Assembly (NCBI GenBank): GCA_947037025.1
Contig: CAMQSU010000015.1
Location: forward strand, 1-37,895
Length of the DNA stretch: 37,895 nucleotides
Direction of reading: 5' to 3'
Source of the DNA: an uncultured Clostridia bacterium
GTDB lineage: Bacteria; Bacillota; Clostridia; Christensenellales; UBA3700
The translations under genes were made by a program, and so were the position numbers. Position 1 is the stretch's first letter. Each line of letters starts with the position of its first letter. The notes under the pieces were generated by a model that had not been told where the DNA came from, searched no databases, and saw only the letters and a list, made by a program, of their open reading frames with translations. Of this stretch, positions 15,300 through 24,558 are shown piece by piece.

Positions 15300-15675
15300 T
15301 TTATCACTTTGGATGAGCATACTCTTGGTAAGGAAGTACACACCCATTGGTATCATTTTGGTCATGCTGTGATAAATCACTCTTTTTCTGATATATTTCA
15401 TTATTGATTTTCTCTATAAAAACATGCAAAATATGCCATATTATGCCTATATATGCCATAAAACACGCAAAATATGCTATAAAATAGCTATTTTATAAGC
15501 AAGAAAAAGGTAGAGTAAAATTCAGTTTACTCCTCTAAAATTCTCTCAGATCACCCTTTTTTAGGGTGATTTTGGCATTTTGGTAGAGTAAAAGGTAGAG
15601 TAGATTGGTTTTTTTGCATGTAACTCAAAAAACACGCAAAAAGGATATGCTCGGCAGTGCGTTATCTTTTATGAA
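15300..15675 (+). repeat. Repeat unit C of the tRNA-Thr array
   Basis: Landmarks: GGATGAGCA (GAGCA at 15315), CTTGGTAAG (15324), GTGATAAATCACTC (ATCACTC at 15376), AAAATATGC (15428), GGTAGAGTAAA (15509), hairpin ATCACCC/GGGTGAT (15550-15570), GGTAGAGTAAA (15582, with a partial copy at 15594), then ATATGCTCGG (15645). It is displaced from unit B by about 432 bp throughout. ATATGCTCGG lies 63 nt after GGTAGAGTAAA, exactly as ATGTGCTCGG does in unit A. Confidence 0.75.
15426..15480 (+). repeat. Helically phased ATATGCC repeats
   Basis: Three head-to-tail decamers, ATATGCCATA (15431), TTATGCCTAT (15441) and ATATGCCATA (15451), are flanked by two exact GCAAAATATGC copies (15426-15436 and 15467-15477). 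The 10-bp period places every copy on the same face of the helix, as expected for arm-type integrase or repressor sites. Confidence 0.6.
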
Positions 15676-15830
15676 AACGACTAGCTTTCTATAGCTTTTA
15701 TTAAACTGCTTAGCTTTTAATGTTTTTTGATAAAATAATTAAGTTCTTACTAAATAATGTGCAAATACTATGTTTCACCTGATTTAATTTCATGTAAATT
15801 AGTAAAATAAGCCTTATAATTTTCTAAATT

Positions 15831-15868
15831 TAGGTAGAGCACATCCTTAGCGAATAAGTTATTCGCTT
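15831..15868 (+). repeat. Partial repeat unit D with a 19-bp palindrome
   Basis: GGTAGAGCACATCCTTAG matches R1 (GGTAGAGCACATCCTTGG) with one change, again with 9 nt between GAGCA (15837) and CTTAG (15846). It runs into AGCGAATAA-G-TTATTCGCT (15849-15867), a perfect 9-bp inverted repeat around one base. The rest of the stretch to 16155 holds no gene that I can support. Confidence 0.65.
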
Positions 15869-16155
15869 AATATTTTAATTTGTGATGGTGATAAAGTTCC
15901 TCTTTACTAAAATACGTATTACGAACACATTGCATATTTGAAAAATATGAAAGATTGCTTTTGTTTATATATTCTAGATAGTTCTTGTAGATTGTTCACT
16001 TCTGAAACAAGTACAATTCTGGTAAATGATGTTACGTGTATTTAAGTTATAAGAAGCTGATTTACTGTAAGTATATTTGTAATATCTGTATTTCGATTAA
16101 TACAAGAAAAAGAGAGAATAATGCGATATATTGTAGATTAATTTACTTTTTAGTA

Positions 16156-16184
16156 TTGTTTTTATGCATTAAATGTGCTATAAT
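16156..16184 (+). promoter_or_regulatory. Promoter at the start of the defence island
   Basis: TTGTTT (16156-16161), 17 bases, TATAAT (16179-16184), with TGC before the -10 (extended -10). It is 29 bases before the first defence gene. Confidence 0.75.
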
Positions 16185-16213
16185 GTATGTAAGAAATTCA
16201 CTAGAGAGGGCGT

Positions 16214-19200
16214 ATGTTTGATATAACGGAACAGTTTTATAAATATATAGGTAGTGCAGATTCGCTTAAAGGCTACAGCAGGTCTTATAAGCTTGTTTTT
16301 TTCAAGCTAGTATTAACATGCTATAAAGAGCATGCATTAGCAGATTGTATGTCTATTGCTAGAGACTTTAGAAAATTTTATTCTGATAGGATTATGTCAG
16401 GTAAAATTTCTGATAAGAATGTCGATATTGTTATTAAAAACGCAAATGAATCGTCAATAGAAGATATCCATGATTTGATAGTTAGAAATCCTTATAAATT
16501 TATCCGCAATAATGGATTTATCTCTTGTGAGAAAGTGAATGATGGTGTAGCTTATGAATTGCCTAAAGAGTTATTAAATAGTTTGACGGAAAATGACTAC
16601 GTTAAAATATTAAAAGTATTAGATGCTAAAATAGAATTGTATTTTGATAAAATAGATACTAATAAAGATGCATTTGAGAATATCCTAGCAAGTCCTGATT
16701 TTGATATATCCATTAGCTATGAAACCTGTCAGCTCATACTTGAGAGTTGGAATAAGTATTATAAGAGGCAATTTGAGCAGCTAAGTACATCAGCATTGAT
16801 AGAAAATATAATATGCAGCGATAGTGAACTTAAGCCTTTAGGTGCTGCTATAGGAATGTATTTAAGAATTCGAGGCATAAATAATTTATATGAAATTAAA
16901 GAAACTGTATCTATATTTTTAGTTAGATGTGCAAAATCATTTTATAATGATGGCGATGGTGGAATTTGGGATAATACATTCAAGTGCTTAAATAGTGTAG
17001 GAAGTGAGCATGTAAAAAAAGCACTAGTAAGTGTATATGGATTTACTCTAAAATTATATAGATTGAACAAGTTCCCAAGTGGTGCAAACTGCAAATTTAC
17101 AATTCTAAATCCTATTATTAGACATGCTGGTTTGCCGAAAAATATTGTTGGACATTATTTGAAAATAATAGAAGCGTTATATTATGACCAAACAAACTAT
17201 TATGATATGGAGAATAGTGCCTATATTGAATGCAAATACAAGTCAGATATATTAATGGAGCACATGAAGTACTTAACAGAACAGGGTGAACTTGTCGACA
17301 CATTGATGCGCGACATAGATATGTTTGATTCATTGAAAAACGGATTAAGTATAGATCATTTCTTGGCAAGTGATGAATTTAAAAAATGTTTAATACAATG
17401 GATGGATCAAAACAAAGATAATGAGAATATAAAAAACATCAAGCGTATGTCTGTTCCTGAGTTGTATTATGACATTGATAATGCTAAGGTATTATTAAAG
17501 TATAGAGGAATGACGATGCAAGATTGTGGTGAGTTGCTTGTAGAAGTCAATGATGGCGGTCAGATTTCGAAAAGGAAATGGTATGGCAGGCAAGTTAATA
17601 ATGAATATATTTACGGTGAATTAGTTTTGCCATTGATGAATTGTAGTTCTATATATGTAAAACTTTATGATGGGAACAAGGAATGTTTAGGTGAAGAATA
17701 TGAAATCAAAAATAAATCTGAAATAATAAAGTTTAATAAGCATGGGCGCGTAATCGTTGGCAAGTATCTACCAGAGGATGTAGTATATTTTCTATCATGT
17801 GACCAATGTAATGTTGGCGATGGCTTTGATATTATAAGCTTTGACTGCAATTATTATGTATACTCTTTTGATGGCGGAAATAATAGTATAGCTATTCTAG
17901 AGTTGGATTCAACTATATTTGAGTTTAATGTTAAGAAAGGTCCTAAGATAATTGGTGGTGCATTGTTAATGGATGGGAATGCAGAGTTTACTAGGATTGA
18001 TTCTTATGAAATTTTACCAAACTTACTGGTTCCTGGCGATAGAGAATGGTCAATTAAAATCATCAGGAATAATGAAGAAGTTGTAGAAATAAACAAAAAT
18101 ATGGTAGGAGAAATAAGTGTAGCAGATTTGATAGAAGAAGCCTATTCTGATATTGAATATGGTGAATATAGTATTAAATTTATTAACAAAAATTTAGGTG
18201 CAACTAATATAAAATTTGCCTATTTGCCAGAGATAAAATTAACAAGAAGCAGCTGGATGCCGAGTTGCAATGGTTACGGAGATCAAAGTTTAAAGTTCGA
18301 TAGTGCTAAATGCAATAAATATAATATGCAACTATTTATTAATGGAGAAGAGAATAGCGATGTTTTAATAGACATTAACGCTACTGAAATATTCGGATGC
18401 GTCCAAAACTGTTCATATAAGTATCCATTTAAGATTATAACAAAGGCATTAGTCTGGGATGTTAGCAGTGAAAGTAAAATATTTGGAGATGAAAATATGA
18501 CTGTTAATCTTTCCACCAAAGATCTAGGTAAGTCAGAATGGGTTAATTTGCAGGTTAAGAATAATTTATCTGAAGATGTATACTTGAATATCATGGATGA
18601 TGAACAAATCTTTATGAGCAGAAAGGTTGGTGGCAAAAGACTAACTTTGGTTAATTTGAAAGAGTATATGGAGTCAATGAGTGCTGGTGCCGGATTGAAT
18701 ACGCGAATAGTATTGCAGCAAGATTATAAAGATATTATGATTTTATGCAAAGTCAAGTCCACATTGAATATTTATAAAGTTCAAGAATACAATGATGACA
18801 ATGGTTTTTGTGTAAATTGGAGCGAAGATGGGTCTTGCAAAGACAGGGAGATCATATTTAGAAATTCCTATAACCCTATTATTAGCAAAGTAATTAGAAT
18901 TGAAGATGGCGTAAAAAGTGTAAGTCTTGAATATGATAACATTTTAATCGATGGGGACTTGGTCGCGGAAATTAGACAAGTCAGTGCTAATGCTGTAGAC
19001 TATTGGGGTGATGTAGAACTTAAATCAATAATCAATTCTAGTTGTGCTGTATATATTGGTAGAGCTGAGAATTGCAGTGTAGTTAAAGATCATACCTATG
19101 AAGAGCAAGTAGTTTCATTTTTATTCCATATGAAAAAAGTATTCAGGTTTAATATGAATTCTAAGTATTTAAATGATGAAAGATTGAACCTAACTAAACT

Positions 19201-19741
19201 TAGATATATCAATGGAGATGAAAAACTATATAATATTTTGTTTAGTTATGAAATTGATAAGGCTAAGTTCGAAAGAATTTCTGCAATGCTAAATTTAGAT
19301 ATCCCTATATTTAATTCTGAAAATGAAAAGCTATCAGATAGTGCAATTGAGTGTCTTTATAAATATGATAAAATAACTTTACTGATCTATGCATATGCTC
19401 ATAATAATCTTGAATTGCTTTTTAGATTGTTTCAGGAAAGTAGTAGGTATCAAGATGCAGAATCTTGGAGTTTATCGAAATTGCAACTAATTTATAAGGC
19501 ATTATATGACAATGAGTCATTTACAACTGAGATATATTATAAAAGCGATTGTGGTCGTCAAGAAGATGCTTTCTTAGAGGTGTTATGTGACTCAATGCTA
19601 GATAATTGTGATAGTGTGGCAAGAATAGATTTGCAGGCAAATCAAGAGCAAATCGCAAGTAGTATAAGGATGATGAAAAATTTATACTATAATACATTAA
19701 CAAGTGGATTGTTAAGAAATGCAAATGGGAGACTAAATTAA
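16214..19741 (+). CDS. Large uncharacterised protein, Druantia DruH-like by position
   Basis: A 1175-aa protein with no catalytic motif that I recognise. The N-terminus contains GYSRSYKLVFFKLVL followed by an FRKFYSDR segment, a helical 'SYK' element I have seen beside helicases and nucleases of defence systems. The first 400 or so residues look helical. Residues 400-900 look beta-rich, with many short strand-like repeats. The C-terminus is again helical. There is no signal peptide and no transmembrane segment. GAGAGGG precedes the ATG, and its stop overlaps the helicase start by one base (TAATG), so the two are co-translated. A very large partner without known domains directly before a DUF1998 helicase is the layout of Druantia type III (druH-druE). 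The DruH assignment rests on context and size. Confidence 0.6.
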   Translation: MFDITEQFYKYIGSADSLKGYSRSYKLVFFKLVLTCYKEHALADCMSIARDFRKFYSDRIMSGKISDKNVDIVIKNANESSIEDIHDLIVRNPYKFIRNNGFISCEKVNDGVAYELPKELLNSLTENDYVKILKVLDAKIELYFDKIDTNKDAFENILASPDFDISISYETCQLILESWNKYYKRQFEQLSTSALIENIICSDSELKPLGAAIGMYLRIRGINNLYEIKETVSIFLVRCAKSFYNDGDGGIWDNTFKCLNSVGSEHVKKALVSVYGFTLKLYRLNKFPSGANCKFTILNPIIRHAGLPKNIVGHYLKIIEALYYDQTNYYDMENSAYIECKYKSDILMEHMKYLTEQGELVDTLMRDIDMFDSLKNGLSIDHFLASDEFKKCLIQWMDQNKDNENIKNIKRMSVPELYYDIDNAKVLLKYRGMTMQDCGELLVEVNDGGQISKRKWYGRQVNNEYIYGELVLPLMNCSSIYVKLYDGNKECLGEEYEIKNKSEIIKFNKHGRVIVGKYLPEDVVYFLSCDQCNVGDGFDIISFDCNYYVYSFDGGNNSIAILELDSTIFEFNVKKGPKIIGGALLMDGNAEFTRIDSYEILPNLLVPGDREWSIKIIRNNEEVVEINKNMVGEISVADLIEEAYSDIEYGEYSIKFINKNLGATNIKFAYLPEIKLTRSSWMPSCNGYGDQSLKFDSAKCNKYNMQLFINGEENSDVLIDINATEIFGCVQNCSYKYPFKIITKALVWDVSSESKIFGDENMTVNLSTKDLGKSEWVNLQVKNNLSEDVYLNIMDDEQIFMSRKVGGKRLTLVNLKEYMESMSAGAGLNTRIVLQQDYKDIMILCKVKSTLNIYKVQEYNDDNGFCVNWSEDGSCKDREIIFRNSYNPIISKVIRIEDGVKSVSLEYDNILIDGDLVAEIRQVSANAVDYWGDVELKSIINSSCAVYIGRAENCSVVKDHTYEEQVVSFLFHMKKVFRFNMNSKYLNDERLNLTKLRYINGDEKLYNILFSYEIDKAKFERISAMLNLDIPIFNSENEKLSDSAIECLYKYDKITLLIYAYAHNNLELLFRLFQESSRYQDAESWSLSKLQLIYKALYDNESFTTEIYYKSDCGRQEDAFLEVLCDSMLDNCDSVARIDLQANQEQIASSIRMMKNLYYNTLTSGLLRNANGRLN

Positions 19742-22700
19742 TGTTGAATCCAATTAAAATAGTAAAAGAACTTGAAGATAAATATAGAGATTACCTTAAT
19801 TCTCAATTTACATTTAGAAATGCTGACATTAATGAGGCAGCTTCAATTGCAATCAGAAAAGAATCTGAATTGATACATGGTCCATATATTGAAAGTGCAA
19901 CACCATACATGACAGGTAGATCTATGGTTCAATTAGTAAGTGACGGCGTGTTGAATAAAGGTATTAATAGAGCAGTAACGCAAGAAGAATTTGAAATTTA
20001 TAAGCGCTACAAACATCAAGAGAAAGCATTTGAGAAAATACTAGCTAATGAAAATGTGGTTATTTCATCAGGAACTGGTAGCGGAAAGACGGAGTGCTTT
20101 TTGTATCCAGTAATCAGCGCACTACTTGATGAAAAAGATGCAGGTACGTTAGGATCAGGAGTCAGGGCTATGCTTGTATATCCAATGAATGCTCTTGCTA
20201 ATGACCAAATGGATAGATTAAGGAGCAGCTTGAGTGGTGTTCCTGAAATTACTTTTGCTCGATACATAGGTGAGACTGAAAAAAGTGATAGGAAGAAAGC
20301 TATTAAAGTGTATAAGGAAAATAATAATAATGAAGCCCCACTTAAAAATGAGCTTCTAACTCGTGAAGAAATTCACAGTAATCCGCCGAATATTTTGGTG
20401 ACGAATTATGCCATGCTTGAGTATATGTTATTGAGACCAGAAGTTAATACTCTATTTCAGGGCAAAAACTCTGACTCATTTAGATATATCATATTAGATG
20501 AGGCACATACATACAAAGGTGCTCATGGTGCAGAAGTATCTATGCTTATAAGAAGACTAAAAGAAAGAATATTCAAAAAATCTGAAGATTGTTTAACGTG
20601 TATTGCTACCAGTGCCACTTTGAGTACTGGGACTGATGCGGCGGGCGAAGTTGCTGAATTTGCGTCAAGTTTATTTTCTGAAAAATTTAAAAGCGAAAAC
20701 ATAGTATTTGCAGAAAAAGTGCAATTGGAAGAAGGTGCAAATATCAGTCATTCAATTGATACTTATGGAAAATTGTTGGTTGCATTAAATCATGGCAATA
20801 CTAAAGAATTAATTAGATTATTGAATGTAAACTATGACGATATTCAAAAGGCACTATATGATTTTTTCTTCAATGACGCTCTTGCAACATTCGTGAGGAA
20901 AGTAATAATAAAAGATATATATACTATCGATCAAGTAGCTGAAATGATAGATGCAGAAGGTGAAGATGAAAAAGTCCTGATGAAAAAAATAATAGTCGAT
21001 ATTATTAATCTTGGAGCGGAAGTTATTGATGTCAAAACAGGAATGCCTATGATAAATGCAAAGTATCATGTTTTTGCAAGGTCGCTTGAAGGTGGTTTTG
21101 TTTGTTTTTATCCGAAGGTGAAGGTATTGACAGAAAGACATCGTGAGCTTGACGGAGCAAATGTTTATGAGCTTATGAACTGTATTAAGTGTGGACAAGA
21201 ATATATTTTAGCTAGAATTGAAAATGATAAATACGGCAATAATATATTATTTCCTGCTAATTTGAAAAAAGGTGGCGAGTTCGTATTCATGCTAAGCGGA
21301 GATGAAAATGAAAAAGAATTTGATGAAGATGAAATTGAAATCACTGATAGTAATAAAAAATTGCAAACGTTCGAATTGTGTCCAAAATGTTCTAAACTAT
21401 ATCCAGCAGGAGTGAAGACACCTGACGATTGCTGTGGCGTTCAATTTGTCAATATGAAGTTGGTATCAGAGCATGGAGGCAAGAGAGAATGTTCTAAATG
21501 CTGCAAGCGTCGAGAGGGGATTCTTAAAAAGATGATTACTGGTGAAGATGCTTCTACTATTACCCTTACAAAGTCATTATATCAATTGATGCCAGACGAT
21601 AATAGCACTGTACAGCCTCAGCAAAAACATGATTGGTGGGGTGAGAGTGAGGAAGTGGAATCCAAGTTTTTATCGGGAAAAAAGTTGTTGGTTTTTTCTG
21701 ATAGTAGACAAGATGCCGCTAAGTTTGCCGTGGGGATACAATCAAGATATGATGATCTGCTTTGGAAAAAACTAATATACGAGATTGTCAATGAAAGTGA
21801 ATATAGAGTTTCATATGATGAACTTGTACAGAAGACAATCAATAGGGCAGATAAGCATGGATTGCTTTGCGGTAGCGAATCGTATGAAGACAAAACAAAT
21901 ATGATTAGAATTCAAGTAATTAAAGAGTTCGTTGAGTTTGAACAGCGAATGAGCTTGGTTAATTTAGGAATGATAGATATTCAATTTGACATTGATGAAT
22001 TTTTCCCGCCTAATATGATTTCTGCATTAAGTAAGGAATTTGATTTTACAGAGTTAGAAACGAAAAAGATTATAAAACAATTGTTTAACAGTATTCGCAG
22101 GCAGTATGCTGTCGAGTTGCCTGATGAAATAGACTATAAAGATGATGAATTTGAAGGACGTAATTTGAATTACGCGTTTAAGAGACAGGGTAGTGAAAAT
22201 GGGCATGGAAAGTACTGTGTAGGTTGGCTTCCTAGTGACAAGGGGCGGACAAACATGAGGACAAGTTATCTTACTAGGGTGTTTAATGAAAATTGCAACT
22301 CAGATGATGAATCTAGAGAGAAAGCAGTTAGCTTTTTGTCGCGAATTTATGATATTGATAACAGATTCACTAGTGCTATGACTAGCAGACAGTTTTTAAT
22401 TCAGACTTCTGAGAAGTGGCATAAATTAAACAGGAATAAATGGTATTTTGCAAAGCAAGATAATCCAATAAATGTTTGCAATAAATGTGGTGCTGTAACA
22501 TATGTAAATGTTAGAGGTGTATGCCCACAAACTAATTGTGATGGGCGGTTATTTGAGTCTGCTGACATTCCCGCAAAAAACAAGTTTTATAGAGCTGAAT
22601 ATGTCAATGCTAGACTTATTCCTATGCAGTCGGAAGAGCATACTGCACAGCTATCAAGTAGCAGAGCTACTAAACTTCAAAAACAATTTAAAGCTGGGAA

Positions 22701-24483
22701 AGTAAACATACTTAGTTGCTCAACAACTTTTGAAATGGGTGTTGACATTGGTAGTCTTGAGACGGTGGTTTTAAGAAATGTGCCACCATCTACAGCAAAT
22801 TATGTGCAAAGAGCAGGTCGTGCAGGCAGACGAAACTCTTCTGCTGCGCTGATTTTGACATTCGCAAGACGAAGATCTCATGATTTAACATACTTTAATG
22901 ACCCAACTAAAATGATAAAGGGCGAAATAATTAGTCCATATCTTGATACGGAAAATATATACATTATAAGAAGGCATATACACTCTATCGTAATGGCATG
23001 GTTTTTCTTGGGTAATTCCAATTATTATAGTAGGAATGCAAAATCGCTTTTCGAAGATGATGATAAAGAGGATGCTAATGTTCTATTGAAAAAGCTTCTT
23101 GATGCTAAGCCAAATGATTTGTATATGTCGATAAAGACTGCAATACCTAAATCTCTACATAAGAAATTGGACATTGATAACTGGGGCTGGGTAAAATATT
23201 TAGTAGGTGATGACTCAACTGAATCTTCACTGGATAATGCTATGGGTTCACATAAGCTGGAAATCAAAGAGTTGAATGATATGCTTGCAGAGTTTAGGAA
23301 CAACGAAAAAATTTCAGGCAAATCAATAGATTACTTGCAGTCACGAATAACTACTGTTGAAAGTATTGATATGGTTTCCTTTCTATCAAAGGGTGGAGTC
23401 ATTCCTAGATATGGCTTCCCTGTAGATGTAGTTGCATTGGCACTATATAATCCAGGAAATTCATCTAGAAAGGATATTGAACTTGACAGAGATCTGCGCA
23501 TGGCGATAACTGAGTATGCGCCTGGTGCGGTAGTTGTAGCCGGTAAACAACAGTGGCGACCATATGCACTAAAAACATTAGGCAGTAAAAAGTGGCCTAC
23601 ATATGATGTTGCAATTTGCAAGAAGTGTAATAGAATTTATAGCAATCAAACTGTATTAGGTGAACCCTATACAAATGCGGTGGGTGCTTGTTGTAATTTG
23701 CCGCTTAGTTATGTGCAGATGGTTAAGCCGATTTTTGGATTCACTACCAAAAAAGAAATAGCAGCAAAAGGCAAAAAGGCTACAGGTGATGCAAATCATT
23801 ATAATTCCATGTCGTTTTTTGAAGGTTTTAGTGACGGAGTGAAAAAACAAGAGCAAAAAGCTATAATTGGGGCTCACGCAGCAAAGCTCACATTCGCACC
23901 ACAAGGCAAAATGCTAGTAATGAACTTAGGTATTAAGGCATATGCTGGTCAGGGTATACCATTCAAAATATGCTCATCTTGCGGATATGTTCATGTCAAA
24001 AAAGATTACCCAAAGGATTATATTCATCAATCGCCTAATGGTAAGGATTGTACAAATAAACTGCATCCAGCTTTCCTAGGTCACACATTCTATACTGATG
24101 CAATAGTAATCACTACGGAAATCAAGGCTGACATGGATTTGGAAAACTATTCATATTTGTATGCAATGGTAGAAGGAGCTTGCAAAAGCTTAGATATAGA
24201 TAGGCGAGAAATCAATGGGTGTTTGTATGGTTTATCTAACAATAGTATAAGTATTGTTATATTTGATACCGTTCCTGGAGGAGCGGGACATGCACATAAA
24301 ATATTGGGGAATATAGGTGAGGTTTTTGCTGAGGCATTAAATAAAGTTTCTGGTCAATGTGGTTGTGGAGAGGAGACTAGCTGTTATGGATGTTTGAGAA
24401 ATTATGATAATCAATCACGTCATGAAGATATGTCTAGGGGATCTGCAAAGAACTATCTAGAATGGCTAATTTATAACAAGTAA
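19741..24483 (+). CDS. DEAH-box helicase with DUF1998, Druantia DruE-like
   Basis: A 1580-aa Lhr-like superfamily 2 helicase. Walker A is GTGSGKT at 111-117, motif Ib region VYPMNALANDQ, Walker B DEAH at 253-256, motif III ATSATLS, and motif VI QRAGRAGRR near 1023-1031. Several zinc-binding cysteine clusters lie between the two RecA halves and after them (CIKCGQE, CPKCSKLY, CSKCCKRR, CNKCGAV, CSSCGYVH). The C-terminus is a DUF1998 domain: PGGAGHAHKIL, then CGCG...CYGCLRNYDNQ. This architecture is shared by Druantia DruE and, split in two genes, by DISARM. No DISARM methylase, phospholipase or drmA-type partner is adjacent, so a two-gene Druantia type III-like system is my best reading. The helicase identity is certain; the system name is less so. 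Confidence 0.85.
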   Translation: MLNPIKIVKELEDKYRDYLNSQFTFRNADINEAASIAIRKESELIHGPYIESATPYMTGRSMVQLVSDGVLNKGINRAVTQEEFEIYKRYKHQEKAFEKILANENVVISSGTGSGKTECFLYPVISALLDEKDAGTLGSGVRAMLVYPMNALANDQMDRLRSSLSGVPEITFARYIGETEKSDRKKAIKVYKENNNNEAPLKNELLTREEIHSNPPNILVTNYAMLEYMLLRPEVNTLFQGKNSDSFRYIILDEAHTYKGAHGAEVSMLIRRLKERIFKKSEDCLTCIATSATLSTGTDAAGEVAEFASSLFSEKFKSENIVFAEKVQLEEGANISHSIDTYGKLLVALNHGNTKELIRLLNVNYDDIQKALYDFFFNDALATFVRKVIIKDIYTIDQVAEMIDAEGEDEKVLMKKIIVDIINLGAEVIDVKTGMPMINAKYHVFARSLEGGFVCFYPKVKVLTERHRELDGANVYELMNCIKCGQEYILARIENDKYGNNILFPANLKKGGEFVFMLSGDENEKEFDEDEIEITDSNKKLQTFELCPKCSKLYPAGVKTPDDCCGVQFVNMKLVSEHGGKRECSKCCKRREGILKKMITGEDASTITLTKSLYQLMPDDNSTVQPQQKHDWWGESEEVESKFLSGKKLLVFSDSRQDAAKFAVGIQSRYDDLLWKKLIYEIVNESEYRVSYDELVQKTINRADKHGLLCGSESYEDKTNMIRIQVIKEFVEFEQRMSLVNLGMIDIQFDIDEFFPPNMISALSKEFDFTELETKKIIKQLFNSIRRQYAVELPDEIDYKDDEFEGRNLNYAFKRQGSENGHGKYCVGWLPSDKGRTNMRTSYLTRVFNENCNSDDESREKAVSFLSRIYDIDNRFTSAMTSRQFLIQTSEKWHKLNRNKWYFAKQDNPINVCNKCGAVTYVNVRGVCPQTNCDGRLFESADIPAKNKFYRAEYVNARLIPMQSEEHTAQLSSSRATKLQKQFKAGKVNILSCSTTFEMGVDIGSLETVVLRNVPPSTANYVQRAGRAGRRNSSAALILTFARRRSHDLTYFNDPTKMIKGEIISPYLDTENIYIIRRHIHSIVMAWFFLGNSNYYSRNAKSLFEDDDKEDANVLLKKLLDAKPNDLYMSIKTAIPKSLHKKLDIDNWGWVKYLVGDDSTESSLDNAMGSHKLEIKELNDMLAEFRNNEKISGKSIDYLQSRITTVESIDMVSFLSKGGVIPRYGFPVDVVALALYNPGNSSRKDIELDRDLRMAITEYAPGAVVVAGKQQWRPYALKTLGSKKWPTYDVAICKKCNRIYSNQTVLGEPYTNAVGACCNLPLSYVQMVKPIFGFTTKKEIAAKGKKATGDANHYNSMSFFEGFSDGVKKQEQKAIIGAHAAKLTFAPQGKMLVMNLGIKAYAGQGIPFKICSSCGYVHVKKDYPKDYIHQSPNGKDCTNKLHPAFLGHTFYTDAIVITTEIKADMDLENYSYLYAMVEGACKSLDIDRREINGCLYGLSNNSISIVIFDTVPGGAGHAHKILGNIGEVFAEALNKVSGQCGCGEETSCYGCLRNYDNQSRHEDMSRGSAKNYLEWLIYNK

Positions 24484-24558
24484 AATAGATATAATTTTCT
24501 TAAATATTGAAATTAAACCAAATTAAAAGTAGTATTAAAAATTGCCGGAGGAAATGAT

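Noticed and set aside
12583..15868. CRISPR array
   Set aside because: The repeats are long, diverged and hundreds of bases apart, with landmarks of tRNA-Thr; there are no short identical repeats with unique spacers and no cas genes.
16036..16221. 61-codon plus-strand frame before the defence island
   Set aside because: Its composition looks random, it spans the promoter of the next gene, and it has no ribosome site.
16214..24483. DISARM system
   Set aside because: DUF1998 and helicase domains are present but fused in one protein. There is no drmC phospholipase and no DISARM-type methylase beside them; the C5 methylase 3.4 kb away is a GGCC restriction partner.
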